Origin: Tepidisphaera sp.
Lineage (GTDB): Bacteria > Planctomycetota > Phycisphaerae > Phycisphaerales > UBA1924
DNA: 64,000 bases
Direction of reading: 5' to 3'
Assembly (NCBI GenBank): GCA_016124375.1
Contig: WGNV01000002.1
Location: 434,001-498,000 of the forward strand
Positions 1 through 7,968 of this stretch are shown piece by piece (the first letter of the stretch is position 1; every line of letters starts with the position of its first letter). Under the pieces are notes generated by a model. That model was not told the origin of the DNA, did no database searches, and saw only the letters and a list, made by a program, of their open reading frames with translations. The translations under genes were made by a program, and so were the position numbers.

Positions 1-297
1 GACCGGGTAGATCTGCAGGTACCGGGGGGTGAAGTGCGACGCGATGTCCCCCGGGTCCGCCCCGTTGATCACCCCAAGCACCCACGCCAGCTCCCGCCCC
101 GCATCGCTGTCCGGAGGCTCCACGGGCGTCGCATCCGCGCCATCCTCACCATCACCGCCTTCGGGCGGGCTCACCGGCGCCGGCCGGTCCTGGTGTCGGG
201 CCGGCGCATCCTGCCCAAGGGCCGCGCCCCCAATCATGCTGACCGCCAGCCACCCGAGAAGGACGAGCCGCCACGCCGCACCCATCGCCGCTTTCAT
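1..297 (-). CDS. Secreted protein, N-terminal part (possible beta-lactamase-like serine hydrolase), cut by the window edge
   Basis: The frame is open from ATG 297 to base 1 without a stop, so only the first 99 residues are seen. Residues 1-28 form a clear signal peptide: MKAAM start, hydrophobic stretch LVLLGWLAVSMIGGAAL, cleavage near Gly-Gln. A Pro/Gly/Asp-rich linker follows. The last visible part (ELAWVLGVINGADPGDIASH, then FTPRYLQIYP) resembles the small domain that precedes the serine hydrolase domain in LpqF/Cpe-like proteins. That comparison is inferred; the catalytic domain is outside the window. AAGGA lies just upstream of the start. The gene diverges from the ketosynthase gene at 364. 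Confidence 0.6.
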   Translation of the reverse strand, partial: MKAAMGAAWRLVLLGWLAVSMIGGAALGQDAPARHQDRPAPVSPPEGGDGEDGADATPVEPPDSDAGRELAWVLGVINGADPGDIASHFTPRYLQIYPV

Positions 298-363
298 GGC
301 CTGTCCTTCCCGTGGCTTGGCCACGCGTGAATTTCCCTCGGCCCCGACATAACGTTACGTCCG

Positions 364-1722
364 ATGATCAAGCAAGTTGCAGTCACCGGCCTCGGCGTCG
401 TCACCCCATACGGTGTCGGCATCGACGCCCTCTGGTCCGGCCTCACCTCCGGCCTCTCCACCCTCGGCCCCTGCACCCGCCTTGATCTCTCGGGTTTCCC
501 CTGCCGCCTGGCAGGCGAGATCAAAGACTTCTCTGCCAAAGACCACGTCCCCAAGCACTACCGCAAGGCCGTCAAGGTCATGGCCCGCGACACCGAGATG
601 GCCGTCGCCGCCGCCAAGGCCGCCGTTGAAGACGCCCGCCTCTTCACCCGCGCCCACGCCGACACCCAGCCCACGCCCACCTACCCCGCCGATCGCACCG
701 GCTGTCACATCGGCGCTGGCCTCATCGCCGCCGAGACCCTCGAGCTCACCCAGGCCCTCGCCACCGCCACCGCCCCCTCTGGCGAGTTCAGCCTGAAGGA
801 CTGGGGCACCATCGACGCCCCCGGCGGCATGAACAACCTCCAACCCCTCTGGCTCCTCAAGTACCTCCCCAACATGCTCGCCTGCCACGTCTCCATCATC
901 CACGGAGCCGAGGGCGCCTCCAACACCATCACCTGCGGCGAGGCCTCCGGCCTCCTCTGCCTCGGCGAAAGCCGTCGCGTCATCGAACGCGGCGAATGCG
1001 ACCTCTGCTTCTCCGGCAGCGCCGAATCCAAGCTCTGCCACATGGGCGTCCTCCGCGCCGCCCTCGCCGGGCGCCTCGCCGATACCTCCGGCCTCGCTTC
1101 CGGCCCCGACGCCGTCAGACCCTTCGACCCCGCCTCCCGTGGCACCCTCGTCGGCGAAGGTGGCGGCATCACCATCCTTGAAGAACTCACCCACGCCAAG
1201 TCCCGCAACGCCACCATCTACGCGCACCTCACCGGCTTCGGTGCCGCCCACAGCGTCCCCGCCCCAATCCCCCCCGCCTCCGGGGCCGCAGCCCCAGATG
1301 GTTCGCACGCGAACCTTGGCCTCGCCCGGGCCATCCGTTCTGCCCTGGCCGATGCCAAGCTCCAGCCTGCGGACATCGACCTGATCGTCACCCAGGGCAC
1401 AGGCGTGCCCATGCTCGACAGCGCCGAACTCGCCGCCTTGCAGCAGGTGTTCGCCGGCTCGCTCCAAAAAATCCCGCTCTTTTCGCTCGCCCCCTTCATG
1501 GGCGACCTCGCCGCCGGGCAGGGGGGCGTTCAGGTCGCGGTCGCCGCCCTTGCGCTTCACCGCCAAACCCTTCCCCCGCAACTCCACGGGGGTGCTCCCA
1601 CGCCAAGCGCAAATGTCCGCGCCCGCCCGGCCACGCCCGCCCGCCTGCGAAACGTGCTCATACAATCCGGCTCCCTCACGGGCCAGAACGCCGCCATGAT
1701 CCTGAGCGCCGCAACCGCCTGA
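364..1722 (+). CDS. Beta-ketoacyl synthase-like protein with altered catalytic residues
   Basis: 452 aa with the full thiolase-fold layout of a FabF-type ketosynthase (MIKQVAVTGLGVVTPYG at the N-terminus, GEGGGITILEE in the middle). The nucleophile region reads TCGEASG and keeps a cysteine (C191). The normal HGTGT motif is QGTGV (Q344), and the normal KSxxGH segment reads APFMGD, so the lysine and second histidine are also gone (D381). Condensation by the usual Cys-His-His mechanism is therefore unlikely. It may act as a chain-length-factor-like partner of the complete ketosynthase at 2677, or have another acyl-binding role. That is inference. No acyl carrier protein gene lies nearby. Confidence 0.85.
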   Translation: MIKQVAVTGLGVVTPYGVGIDALWSGLTSGLSTLGPCTRLDLSGFPCRLAGEIKDFSAKDHVPKHYRKAVKVMARDTEMAVAAAKAAVEDARLFTRAHADTQPTPTYPADRTGCHIGAGLIAAETLELTQALATATAPSGEFSLKDWGTIDAPGGMNNLQPLWLLKYLPNMLACHVSIIHGAEGASNTITCGEASGLLCLGESRRVIERGECDLCFSGSAESKLCHMGVLRAALAGRLADTSGLASGPDAVRPFDPASRGTLVGEGGGITILEELTHAKSRNATIYAHLTGFGAAHSVPAPIPPASGAAAPDGSHANLGLARAIRSALADAKLQPADIDLIVTQGTGVPMLDSAELAALQQVFAGSLQKIPLFSLAPFMGDLAAGQGGVQVAVAALALHRQTLPPQLHGGAPTPSANVRARPATPARLRNVLIQSGSLTGQNAAMILSAATA

Positions 1723-2042
1723 CAAAAAAAACTTCGACTTCGACGCGCCGGGCGGATTTCGGCATCCAACACTCACGCGGCACTCGAACCGATTGGTCCG
1801 GCAGACCGCAACACCTCATTCACCCCACGCACCCCACCCAACAGCCGAGCACACACTCACCCACCGCCGACCAACGCTTTCCAGGCCCGCCGCATTCCGC
1901 GGCCCCCTCACAAACCCGCACCCCACACCCCATCTTCCTCACGAAGCCGCGCACCCGCCGCGAACACGTCCCCGCGAACACCAATCCGTTTCACACAGTT
2001 CAAATCAGCACAGTTTTCGAAACCCCTCTGGGAGACTCAACC
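1723..2042. other. Intergenic stretch, no gene recognised
   Basis: 320 bases between the ketosynthase-like gene and the GxxExxY gene. The + strand is strongly C-rich and low in complexity. The frames that cross it give Pro/His/Arg-rich translations typical of non-coding high-GC DNA. It probably carries the promoter and leader of the next gene, but I see no convincing -10/-35 pair, hairpin or known RNA. Confidence 0.5.
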
Positions 2043-2642
2043 ATGTCCAACGAATACTCACAAGGCGATTACCGCGATTCCGGGCGTCACGGCCCGTCCC
2101 GTGGTGGACGAGGCGGCTACGGCGGCGGGCACGGTGGCCATGGCGGCCACGGCGGCCCTCGCGAACGCCGGGGCGTGCCGCTGTCGGATCTCGACCCCAC
2201 CACCACCGAGGCCTCTCGCAAGGTCATCGGCGCCGCCATCGAAGTGCACCGTGCCCTTGGCCCGGGCTTCACCCGCGACGTCTACGCCGCCGCTCTCAAG
2301 AGCGAGCTCAAGGCCCTCGCCGTCACCTTCGAAGAGCAGCACCCCATCACCGTCCGCTACAAGGACGTCGAGATCGGCAAGGTCTACGCCGACATGTGGG
2401 TCGAAAACCGCTTCATCGTCTCCGTCTCCGCCTCGCCCGGCCAGGTGAGCACCGGCGAACGCCTCGCCCTGCGGGCCCAGCTCAAGGCCGCCGACTTCGA
2501 ACTCGGCCTCATCATCAACTTCGGCGAGCGCCGCCTGAAGGACGGGCTGGTCCGCGTCGTCAACATCGATAAGATTCGCGCCGAGAAGGGCCTGCCCGAC
2601 GATTACGAGGAAGAGGGCAACACCCACGAGTTCGACCAGTAG
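2043..2642 (+). CDS. GxxExxY family protein with Gly/His-rich N-terminus and degenerate nuclease motif
   Basis: 199 aa. Residues 1-43 are a Gly/Arg/His-rich extension containing GGHGGHGGHGG. Residues 53-185 match the GxxExxY family: VIGAAIEVHRALGPGF, then VRYKDVEIGKVYADMWVE, then LGLIINFGERRLKDG. The family is related to PD-(D/E)XK nucleases. Here the signature GxxExxY reads GFTRDVY (E replaced by R78), and the usual VELKA strand reads VSVSAS, so the E-x-K residues are missing; D117 remains. Nuclease activity is unlikely. It lies between the two ketosynthase genes on the same strand, 34 bases before the second start. The family's function is not well established. Confidence 0.8.
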   Translation: MSNEYSQGDYRDSGRHGPSRGGRGGYGGGHGGHGGHGGPRERRGVPLSDLDPTTTEASRKVIGAAIEVHRALGPGFTRDVYAAALKSELKALAVTFEEQHPITVRYKDVEIGKVYADMWVENRFIVSVSASPGQVSTGERLALRAQLKAADFELGLIINFGERRLKDGLVRVVNIDKIRAEKGLPDDYEEEGNTHEFDQ

Positions 2643-2676
2643 CCGGCGCTCCCGCCGGCGGGAGCAGTTGGCCAAG

Positions 2677-4002
2677 ATGAGCACACGCGTCGTCATCACC
2701 GGGATGGGCTGGGTGACCCCCTTGGGCGTCACCATCGACGAAGTCTGGTCTCGCCTCATCCGGGGCGAGAACGGCTTCGGGCCCGTTTCCCATTTCGACG
2801 CGTCCACCTTCGCTACCAACTTCGCCGCTCAGGTCCGGGGCTTCCGCCTCTCAGATCACCTTGATCACTGGCAGCCCCACGCCCGCGCCGGCCTCAGCAC
2901 CCAGTTCGCCCTTGCCGCCGCCGCTCGCGCCGTCCGCCAATCCGGCCTCTCCCAAGGCAAGGTCGATCCCGGGCGCGTCGGGCTCTACATGGGCTCGGGC
3001 GAGGGGTCGCTCGACTTTGCGAACTTCGTCTCCACCAACCTCGCCGCGTACGACGCATCCACCAAGACACTCTCCGACGCTTCCTGGGCCCGCGCCGGCC
3101 TCGCCAAGATGTCCGCCGTCGCCGAAATCGAGCAGGAACCCAGCGCGACCCTGGCCCACGTCGCCACCGAGTTCGGATGCGAAGGCCCGGCGTACAACTG
3201 CATGACCGCCTGCGCCGCCGGCACCCAGGCCCTGGGCGAAGCCTTCGAACTCATCCGGCGGGGCGACGCCGACGCAATGCTCGCGGGTGGCTCGCACAGC
3301 ATGATCCACCCGCTGGGCATGACCGGGTTCATCCGCCTGACCGCCATGTCCACCCGTCGCGACGACCCCGCCCACTCCAGCCGCCCATTCGACGCCAACC
3401 GAGATGGCTTTGCCATGGGCGAGGGCGCGGGCATGCTGGTCATCGAATCCCTCGACCACGCATTGGCCCGGGGGGCCACGCCGCTCGCCGAGATCGCCGG
3501 CTTCGGTTCCTCCGCAGATGCCTTCCGCATTACCGACATCCAGCCCGAGGGCAAGGGCGCCCAGGCCGCGATGCTCAAGGCCTGCCGCCAGGCGGGCGTA
3601 AACCCGCGCGAGCCGGGGGCCGATGGCCGCCCGCAGGTTCACTACATCTCCGCCCACGGCACCGGCACGCAGGAAAACGACCGGATCGAAACCATCGCCG
3701 TCAAGGGCGTCTTCGGGCCCCTGGCGTCCAAAGTCCCCTTCAGCAGCGTCAAGAGTTCTCTGGGCCACCTCATCCAGGCGGCGGGCGCGGTCGAGGCGAT
3801 CACCTGCGTGCAGGCGATCCGCACCGGAATCCTGCCACCCACGATGAACCTGTCGTCCCCCGACCCCGAGTGCGATCTCGACTACGTGCCCAACGCCGCC
3901 CGCGACGTCAACGCCCAGGGCGGCGTCGAAGTCTGCCTGTCCAACTCATTTGGCTTCGGCGGCCAGAACAACACCATCTGCATCCGCCGCTACCGGGCGT
4001 GA
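2677..4002 (+). CDS. Beta-ketoacyl-ACP synthase II type ketosynthase
   Basis: 441 aa from ATG 2677; a TTG at 2668 is in frame but sits only three bases after the GGAG, so the ATG is preferred. All catalytic residues are present: Cys179 in CMTACAAGTQ, His327 in SAHGTGTQ, Lys359 and His364 in VKSSLGHL. The expected reaction is decarboxylative condensation of malonyl-ACP with an acyl chain. The sequence departs from housekeeping FabF in the acyl-pocket region (residues 110-150), so it may serve a special lipid or polyketide path. Its neighbour at 364 lacks the histidines; the two could form an alpha/beta pair, which is inference. Confidence 0.88.
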   Translation: MSTRVVITGMGWVTPLGVTIDEVWSRLIRGENGFGPVSHFDASTFATNFAAQVRGFRLSDHLDHWQPHARAGLSTQFALAAAARAVRQSGLSQGKVDPGRVGLYMGSGEGSLDFANFVSTNLAAYDASTKTLSDASWARAGLAKMSAVAEIEQEPSATLAHVATEFGCEGPAYNCMTACAAGTQALGEAFELIRRGDADAMLAGGSHSMIHPLGMTGFIRLTAMSTRRDDPAHSSRPFDANRDGFAMGEGAGMLVIESLDHALARGATPLAEIAGFGSSADAFRITDIQPEGKGAQAAMLKACRQAGVNPREPGADGRPQVHYISAHGTGTQENDRIETIAVKGVFGPLASKVPFSSVKSSLGHLIQAAGAVEAITCVQAIRTGILPPTMNLSSPDPECDLDYVPNAARDVNAQGGVEVCLSNSFGFGGQNNTICIRRYRA

Positions 4003-4022
4003 GTGCTTTGGGTGGCCCTCTT

Positions 4023-4050
4023 GGGTGGCCCGGCGGTCCCCGCCGGCCTT
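4023..4050 (+). repeat. TCC-loop hairpin repeat, copy 1
   Basis: Contains CCGGCGG (4030-4036), loop TCC, CCGCCGG (4040-4046), preceded by GGGTGG and followed by CCTTCC. The same 17-base core recurs at 12138, 16271, 23223, 34207 and 44789. It sits between the convergent ends of the ketosynthase and plsC genes. Confidence 0.85.
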
Positions 4051-4065
4051 CCCCCACTTCCCTTC

Positions 4066-4734
4066 CTACTTCAGCGTCTCGTACAACCTGACGACCTCCG
4101 CCCGAATCCGCGCCAGCGCCCCCTCCGCCCCATCCTTCATCAGTTCCTCGTACGAGATCGGCTCGCCATACGCCACCCGCACCTTCGCCCTCCAAGGCAC
4201 GGGCAGCTTCCGCCGCCTGGGCCACGCCTCATACGCCCCGCGGATCGCCACCGGCAGCACCGGGCATTTGGCCTTCTTGAGTAGCAACGCCACGCCCCGC
4301 TTGAACTCGTCGATCTCGCCGTTCTCGGTGCGCGAGCCCTCCGGAAAGATCAGCACCGCGTGCCCCGCCTCCAGCCGCCGGATCGTCTCCCGAATAGCCG
4401 CGGCATCCCCCTTGTCCTCTGCCAGGGGCACCGAGTTGAGCATCCCGATCACCCACCCAAAGGGACCGAACGAAAACAGCCCCGCTCGCGCAATGAAACT
4501 CAAATGCCGCTGCGTGATCGGGCACCCGATCGAAGGCGGATCCAGATACGACTGGTGGTTCGCCGCGATCAGCAGTGGCCCCTTCGCGGGCACGCGCTCC
4601 GCCCCGATCGCCCGCAGCCCAAAGAGCAGCCACAATATCGCCCGCAGCGTGCGCCGAAACGCCTCGTAAAACAGAATCCGCCCGAGGTGTCCCTCGGGCT
4701 GCTGCTCACGCAATCGGGTCGTGTTCTCGCTCAT
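4066..4734 (-). CDS. plsC: 1-acyl-sn-glycerol-3-phosphate acyltransferase family protein
   Basis: 222 aa. It has the acyltransferase block I NHQSYLD (H60 and D65 of the HX4D motif) and block III FPEGSR (130-135), with hydrophobic segments at 30-42 and 92-105 that suit a membrane-associated enzyme. The expected role is acylation of lysophosphatidate in phospholipid synthesis. The start overlaps the cmk stop by one base (TGATG), which points to translational coupling in a leftward operon of sugar isomerase, cmk and plsC. Exact acyl specificity cannot be read from the sequence. Confidence 0.88.
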   Translation of the reverse strand: MSENTTRLREQQPEGHLGRILFYEAFRRTLRAILWLLFGLRAIGAERVPAKGPLLIAANHQSYLDPPSIGCPITQRHLSFIARAGLFSFGPFGWVIGMLNSVPLAEDKGDAAAIRETIRRLEAGHAVLIFPEGSRTENGEIDEFKRGVALLLKKAKCPVLPVAIRGAYEAWPRRRKLPVPWRAKVRVAYGEPISYEELMKDGAEGALARIRAEVVRLYETLK

Positions 4735-5519
4735 CAGGCCCGGGCCGCCAGCTCGCGCACCTGCCGCTCCAGCTCCTCGATCACCTGCTCGCGCGACTTG
4801 TCCGAGGTATCAATCAAGATCGAGCCCGCCGGGCGCACCAGTGGCCCATCCACTCGCCCCATGTCGCTCTTGTCCCGCGCGATGATCTCCTCCCGCAGTG
4901 CCGCGACATCAACCTTCTGACCCAGCTCCTCCAGCTGCCGCGCCCGCCGCTCCGCCCGCACCGCGGGCGACGCATCGAGGTAGAACTTCACCTTGGCATC
5001 CGGGAAGACCACCGACCCCTGGTCGCGTCCCTCGGTCACAAGCCTCGGATGCTTGGCGGCAATCGCCCTCTGACGCTCCACCATCAGCTCGCGCAGCGCG
5101 CGAATCCCCGCCACCCCCGACACGATCGCCGTCACCGCGGCCGACCGGATCCGCTCGCCCATGATCTCGCCAAACACGAGCAAGCCGGGCGGATCCAGCG
5201 ACCAGTCGAATCCAATCTCCGCCTCCCGCGCGGCCGCGACAATGCCCGCGTGATCTCCCAGCGAGAGGCGACGGTCCAGCGCCACCGCCGCCGCCGCCCG
5301 GTACATCGCGCCCGTATCCAGAAAATCCAGCCCCAGCCTGGCCGCCAGCGCCCGCGCGACCGACGACTTGCCCGTCCCCGCCGGGCCGTCGATCGTGATC
5401 ACGATTGGTTGGTCAAGTCGAAACACGAGCGCTCCGGGATCGGGCAGTAGAACCTCGACGGCCCCGAGGGTATCCGGCGAAGTCTCACGCTGTGTTGCGC
5501 CGATTCCCACGCCGCTCAC
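4734..5519 (-). CDS. cmk: Cytidylate kinase
   Basis: 261 aa. The P-loop GPAGTGKS is at 45-52, followed by LGLDFLDTGAMYRAAA (CMP-binding), VTEGRDQGSVVFPDA, and RARQLEELGQKVD near the lid. It phosphorylates CMP/dCMP with ATP. The catalytic region starts around residue 37, so the first 36 residues are an extension. A GTG at 5426 preceded by GGAG could be an alternative start, but ATG 5519 overlaps the upstream stop as ATGA, which favours the long form. It sits in an operon with plsC. Confidence 0.92.
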   Translation of the reverse strand: MSGVGIGATQRETSPDTLGAVEVLLPDPGALVFRLDQPIVITIDGPAGTGKSSVARALAARLGLDFLDTGAMYRAAAAVALDRRLSLGDHAGIVAAAREAEIGFDWSLDPPGLLVFGEIMGERIRSAAVTAIVSGVAGIRALRELMVERQRAIAAKHPRLVTEGRDQGSVVFPDAKVKFYLDASPAVRAERRARQLEELGQKVDVAALREEIIARDKSDMGRVDGPLVRPAGSILIDTSDKSREQVIEELERQVRELAARA

Positions 5520-6373
5520 TCCGGCTCTTCGACCAGTTCCTCGCTCAGGGCCATCAGCATCGCTTCTTTGCTCAGCAGAAGCCCCAAAGTCACGTCCCCG
5601 CTGCCACGATAATCCAGCGCGATCGGCCCGTCGTAACCGACAGCCTGGATCGCCCCCACCATCTGCTTCAGGTTGTAGGGCTCGTGCACCAAGAGCCCGT
5701 CCCGCACCGCCTGCGGCGTCGGCTCCGGCACCGCCTTCTTGCCCGCGGGCACAAACTTCACACTCGTCGCTGATACCACCGTCGCGTACGGCGTCAGCCG
5801 ATGCAAGTACGCCGCCGGGTCCTTCGCCCTGCTCGCGGCCTCGAAATCCGGATACGTCCCGACCCGGAAGCCGCCCACCTTCTTCAGCAGTTCCGTCACC
5901 CGCTCGGGCCGCTCCGTCAGCCCCGCGCCGGGCGAGATCACCAGATTGATATCGAGCTTCTCGGCCCGCTCCACGACGGGCTTCAACGACGCGGCGACCT
6001 TCGTCAGCGAGACATCATCGTCGGGCGCCTCGATCCGCACCGACGCCGCGGTGCACCCCAAGATCTGCGCCGCCTCCACCACGCGCTGCATGCGCAGGGC
6101 CGCGGCCGCCGCCCCGGCGCCCGCCAGGCTCTGCGCCTCGGGCTCCACCAGCAGCAGGCACGAGCAGCTCGCCCGGTCCGCCCGCTCGCGGATCGACACC
6201 AGCCTCGATGCATCCGACCCCGCCAGCATGTCCGTGCTCAGGTTGAGCCCGGTCAGCCCCAGCTCGTTACGCGTAAAACTCGGCAAATCCAGCAGATCAA
6301 GTTTGCCCGACTTCTTGGTCTTGGCCGGGCCCATCAGGGGTTTCAGGCATCGCGCAGAAAGAGTGAGTAGCAC
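5516..6373 (-). CDS. Sugar phosphate isomerase/epimerase family protein (xylose isomerase-like TIM barrel)
   Basis: 285 aa with an AP-endonuclease-2/xylose isomerase-like TIM-barrel pattern: SFTRNELGLTGLNLST (first strand), ILGCTAASVRIEAP, INLVISPGAG, VGTYPDF, and a final strand YDGPIALDYRGSGD. Acidic metal-binding residues typical of isomerases are only partly visible, so the substrate is unknown. The start is GTG 6373; an in-frame ATG at 6334 is possible, and neither has a good ribosome site. It is first in the leftward operon and overlaps cmk by four bases. Confidence 0.75.
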   Translation of the reverse strand: MLLTLSARCLKPLMGPAKTKKSGKLDLLDLPSFTRNELGLTGLNLSTDMLAGSDASRLVSIRERADRASCSCLLLVEPEAQSLAGAGAAAAALRMQRVVEAAQILGCTAASVRIEAPDDDVSLTKVAASLKPVVERAEKLDINLVISPGAGLTERPERVTELLKKVGGFRVGTYPDFEAASRAKDPAAYLHRLTPYATVVSATSVKFVPAGKKAVPEPTPQAVRDGLLVHEPYNLKQMVGAIQAVGYDGPIALDYRGSGDVTLGLLLSKEAMLMALSEELVEEPE

Positions 6374-6714
6374 GCCTCAAACTGTACGGGATTTCGGCGC
6401 TCGACGCCATGCCACGCGGAAACCGCAACCGCAGCGCAAAATCATCCCCTCAAACCCCAAAAAGCAAGACGGCCGGGCCCTTAGGCGCCGGCCGTCCGGA
6501 GGGGAGAAACCCGGTAAGAACCGCCACTTTACAAATAGTTCGATGCCTAGTCAAACCCACCCGTGATCGAAATCCCTTCAATGGGGTGAGTTCCTCACCC
6601 GCCAACCGCCAGCCGCCGCCGCCGCCGACTCACTCCCCGCCCCCGCTACCATACACCCAACGGGCCCCGCTCCATGGTTTTCGGCCCATCTCCCAGAACC
6701 CCAGGAATCTCCCC
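6374..6714. other. Divergent intergenic region between the isomerase operon and gcvH
   Basis: 341 bases. The only clear structure is a perfect 9-base-pair inverted repeat (GACGGCCGG 6468-6476, CCGGCCGTC 6488-6496). Read on the - strand it is followed by TTGCTTTTTGG. The region must hold promoters for both directions, but I cannot assign them. A frame open from 6409 into gcvH gives unlikely protein upstream of the family's normal N-terminus. Confidence 0.5.
6468..6496. repeat. Perfect 9-bp inverted repeat upstream of gcvH
   Basis: Stem GACGGCCGG / CCGGCCGTC with an 11-base loop. On the - strand a T-rich tract follows, as in an intrinsic terminator, but no leftward gene is known to need one there. 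It could instead be an operator or leader hairpin. Confidence 0.5.
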
Positions 6715-7092
6715 ATGCCCAGCCCCGCCGATCGCGTCTACTCCGCCTCCCACGAATGGCACAAGCTCGAAGGCGACACCCTCACCCTGGGCATCACCCA
6801 GTTCGCCGTCGACCAGCTCACCGACGTCACCTACGTCGAAATGAAAAAACCCGGCACCAAAATCAACGCCGGCGACAATGTGGGCGAAGTCGAATCCGTC
6901 AAGACCACCAGCGACATCTACTCCGCCGTTGGCGGCGAAATCACCGAGGTGAACAAAGCCCTCGCCGACGACCCCAGCCTCCTCAACTCCGACCCCTACG
7001 GCAAGGGATGGCTGCTCAAACTCAAAATCACCGACAAATCCGGCCTCGACAAGTGCGTCGACGCCAAAACCTACGACGCCCAGCAACACTGA
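6715..7092 (+). CDS. gcvH: Glycine cleavage system H protein
   Basis: 125 aa from ATG 6715, where family homology begins (PADRVYSASHEWHKLEGDT). The lipoylation site is Lys63 in GEVESVKTTSDIYSAV, the normal position and context for H protein, followed by NKALADDPSLLNSDPYGKGW. It carries the aminomethyl group between the P, T and L proteins of glycine cleavage. No gcvT or gcvP gene is adjacent in this window, so the gene stands alone here. The length fits the family (about 125-130 aa). Confidence 0.95.
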   Translation: MPSPADRVYSASHEWHKLEGDTLTLGITQFAVDQLTDVTYVEMKKPGTKINAGDNVGEVESVKTTSDIYSAVGGEITEVNKALADDPSLLNSDPYGKGWLLKLKITDKSGLDKCVDAKTYDAQQH

Positions 7093-7112
7093 CCTCCGTC
7101 CTCCGACTCTTC

Positions 7113-7191
7113 TTGGCTTTGGTGGCACCGCTCTCCAGAGCGGTGCTCCCCTTCCACATCTCGTGGCACAGGCGTCCTGCCTGTGCTCTAC
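7113..7191 (+). repeat. Hairpin repeat unit with two TCC-type stems
   Basis: Two consecutive hairpins: GCACCGCTC (7125-7133), TCCA, GAGCGGTGC (7138-7146); then GCACAGGC (7166-7173), GTCCT, GCCTGTGC (7179-7186). Both stems recur in related form at 20205-20262. It lies between gcvH and the ABC transporter ATPase gene. Confidence 0.8.
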
Positions 7192-7233
7192 GCCCCCTTC
7201 TCTCCTCCTGCCTCCTGTCCCGGATCCGCCCCC

Positions 7234-7968
7234 ATGCTCCGATGCCTCGACGTTCACAAGTCCTACAAGCTCGCCGGCCGCTCCGTCCCCGCCCTCCGCG
7301 GCGTTGATCTTTCCATCGAACAACCCGGCTACTACGCCATCATGGGCCAATCAGGCAGCGGCAAGAGCACCCTGCTCCACCTCCTGGCCGCCCTCGATCG
7401 CCCCGACAAGGGCGAAATCCACCTTGCCGGCCGGGCGATCCACACGCTCTCCGAGCGCGACGCCACCCTCCTCCGCCGCAAAGAAATCGGCATCGTCTTC
7501 CAGCAGTTCAACCTCATCCCCACCCTCTCCGCCCGCGAAAACGTCGAGCTTCCGGGCAGCCTCGCGGGCGACGACCCCCGCACCCTCGAACGCCGCAGCC
7601 GCGAACTGCTCGATCGCCTGGGCCTGGGCGATCGCGCCGACCATCGCCCCGACGCCCTCAGTGGCGGCGAGCAACAACGCGTCGCCATCGCGCGTGCGCT
7701 CCTGTACAGCCCGCCAGTCCTCTTCGCCGACGAACCCACCGGCAACCTCGATTCCGCCAGCAGCCACAAACTCTGGACGATGCTCGGCGACATCGCCAAC
7801 GAACAGAAGATGCTCGTGATCATGGTCACCCACGAGCCCGCGGCCGCCGCACACTGCCGCCGCATCTATGTTCTCCAAGACGGTCGTTTCCGCACCACCA
7901 TTGACACGGAGGGCCTCGATGCGTCCGGCGTGGCGGCTCGCTATCAGCAATCTGTCGGGGCGGCCTAG
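7234..7968 (+). CDS. ABC transporter ATP-binding protein (LolD/MacB type)
   Basis: 244 aa from ATG 7234. Walker A GQSGSGKS (38-45), Q-loop FQQFN (89-93), signature LSGGEQQ (142-148), Walker B VLFADEP (162-168) and H-loop His200 are all intact. The layout is that of the LolD/MacB/FtsE group, which drives mechanotransmission through FtsX-like permeases instead of classic transport. The next gene is exactly such a permease and overlaps this one by 50 bases, so the pair forms one exporter or lipoprotein-release machine. Confidence 0.93.
   Translation: MLRCLDVHKSYKLAGRSVPALRGVDLSIEQPGYYAIMGQSGSGKSTLLHLLAALDRPDKGEIHLAGRAIHTLSERDATLLRRKEIGIVFQQFNLIPTLSARENVELPGSLAGDDPRTLERRSRELLDRLGLGDRADHRPDALSGGEQQRVAIARALLYSPPVLFADEPTGNLDSASSHKLWTMLGDIANEQKMLVIMVTHEPAAAAHCRRIYVLQDGRFRTTIDTEGLDASGVAARYQQSVGAA

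Noticed and set aside
355..1776. 473-codon open frame on the - strand over the ketosynthase-like gene
   Set aside because: Gly/Glu/Ala-rich shadow; the + frame gives a clear ketosynthase fold.
6409..6714. N-terminal extension of the glycine cleavage H protein
   Set aside because: The upstream codons are unlike protein and the family N-terminus begins at ATG 6715.
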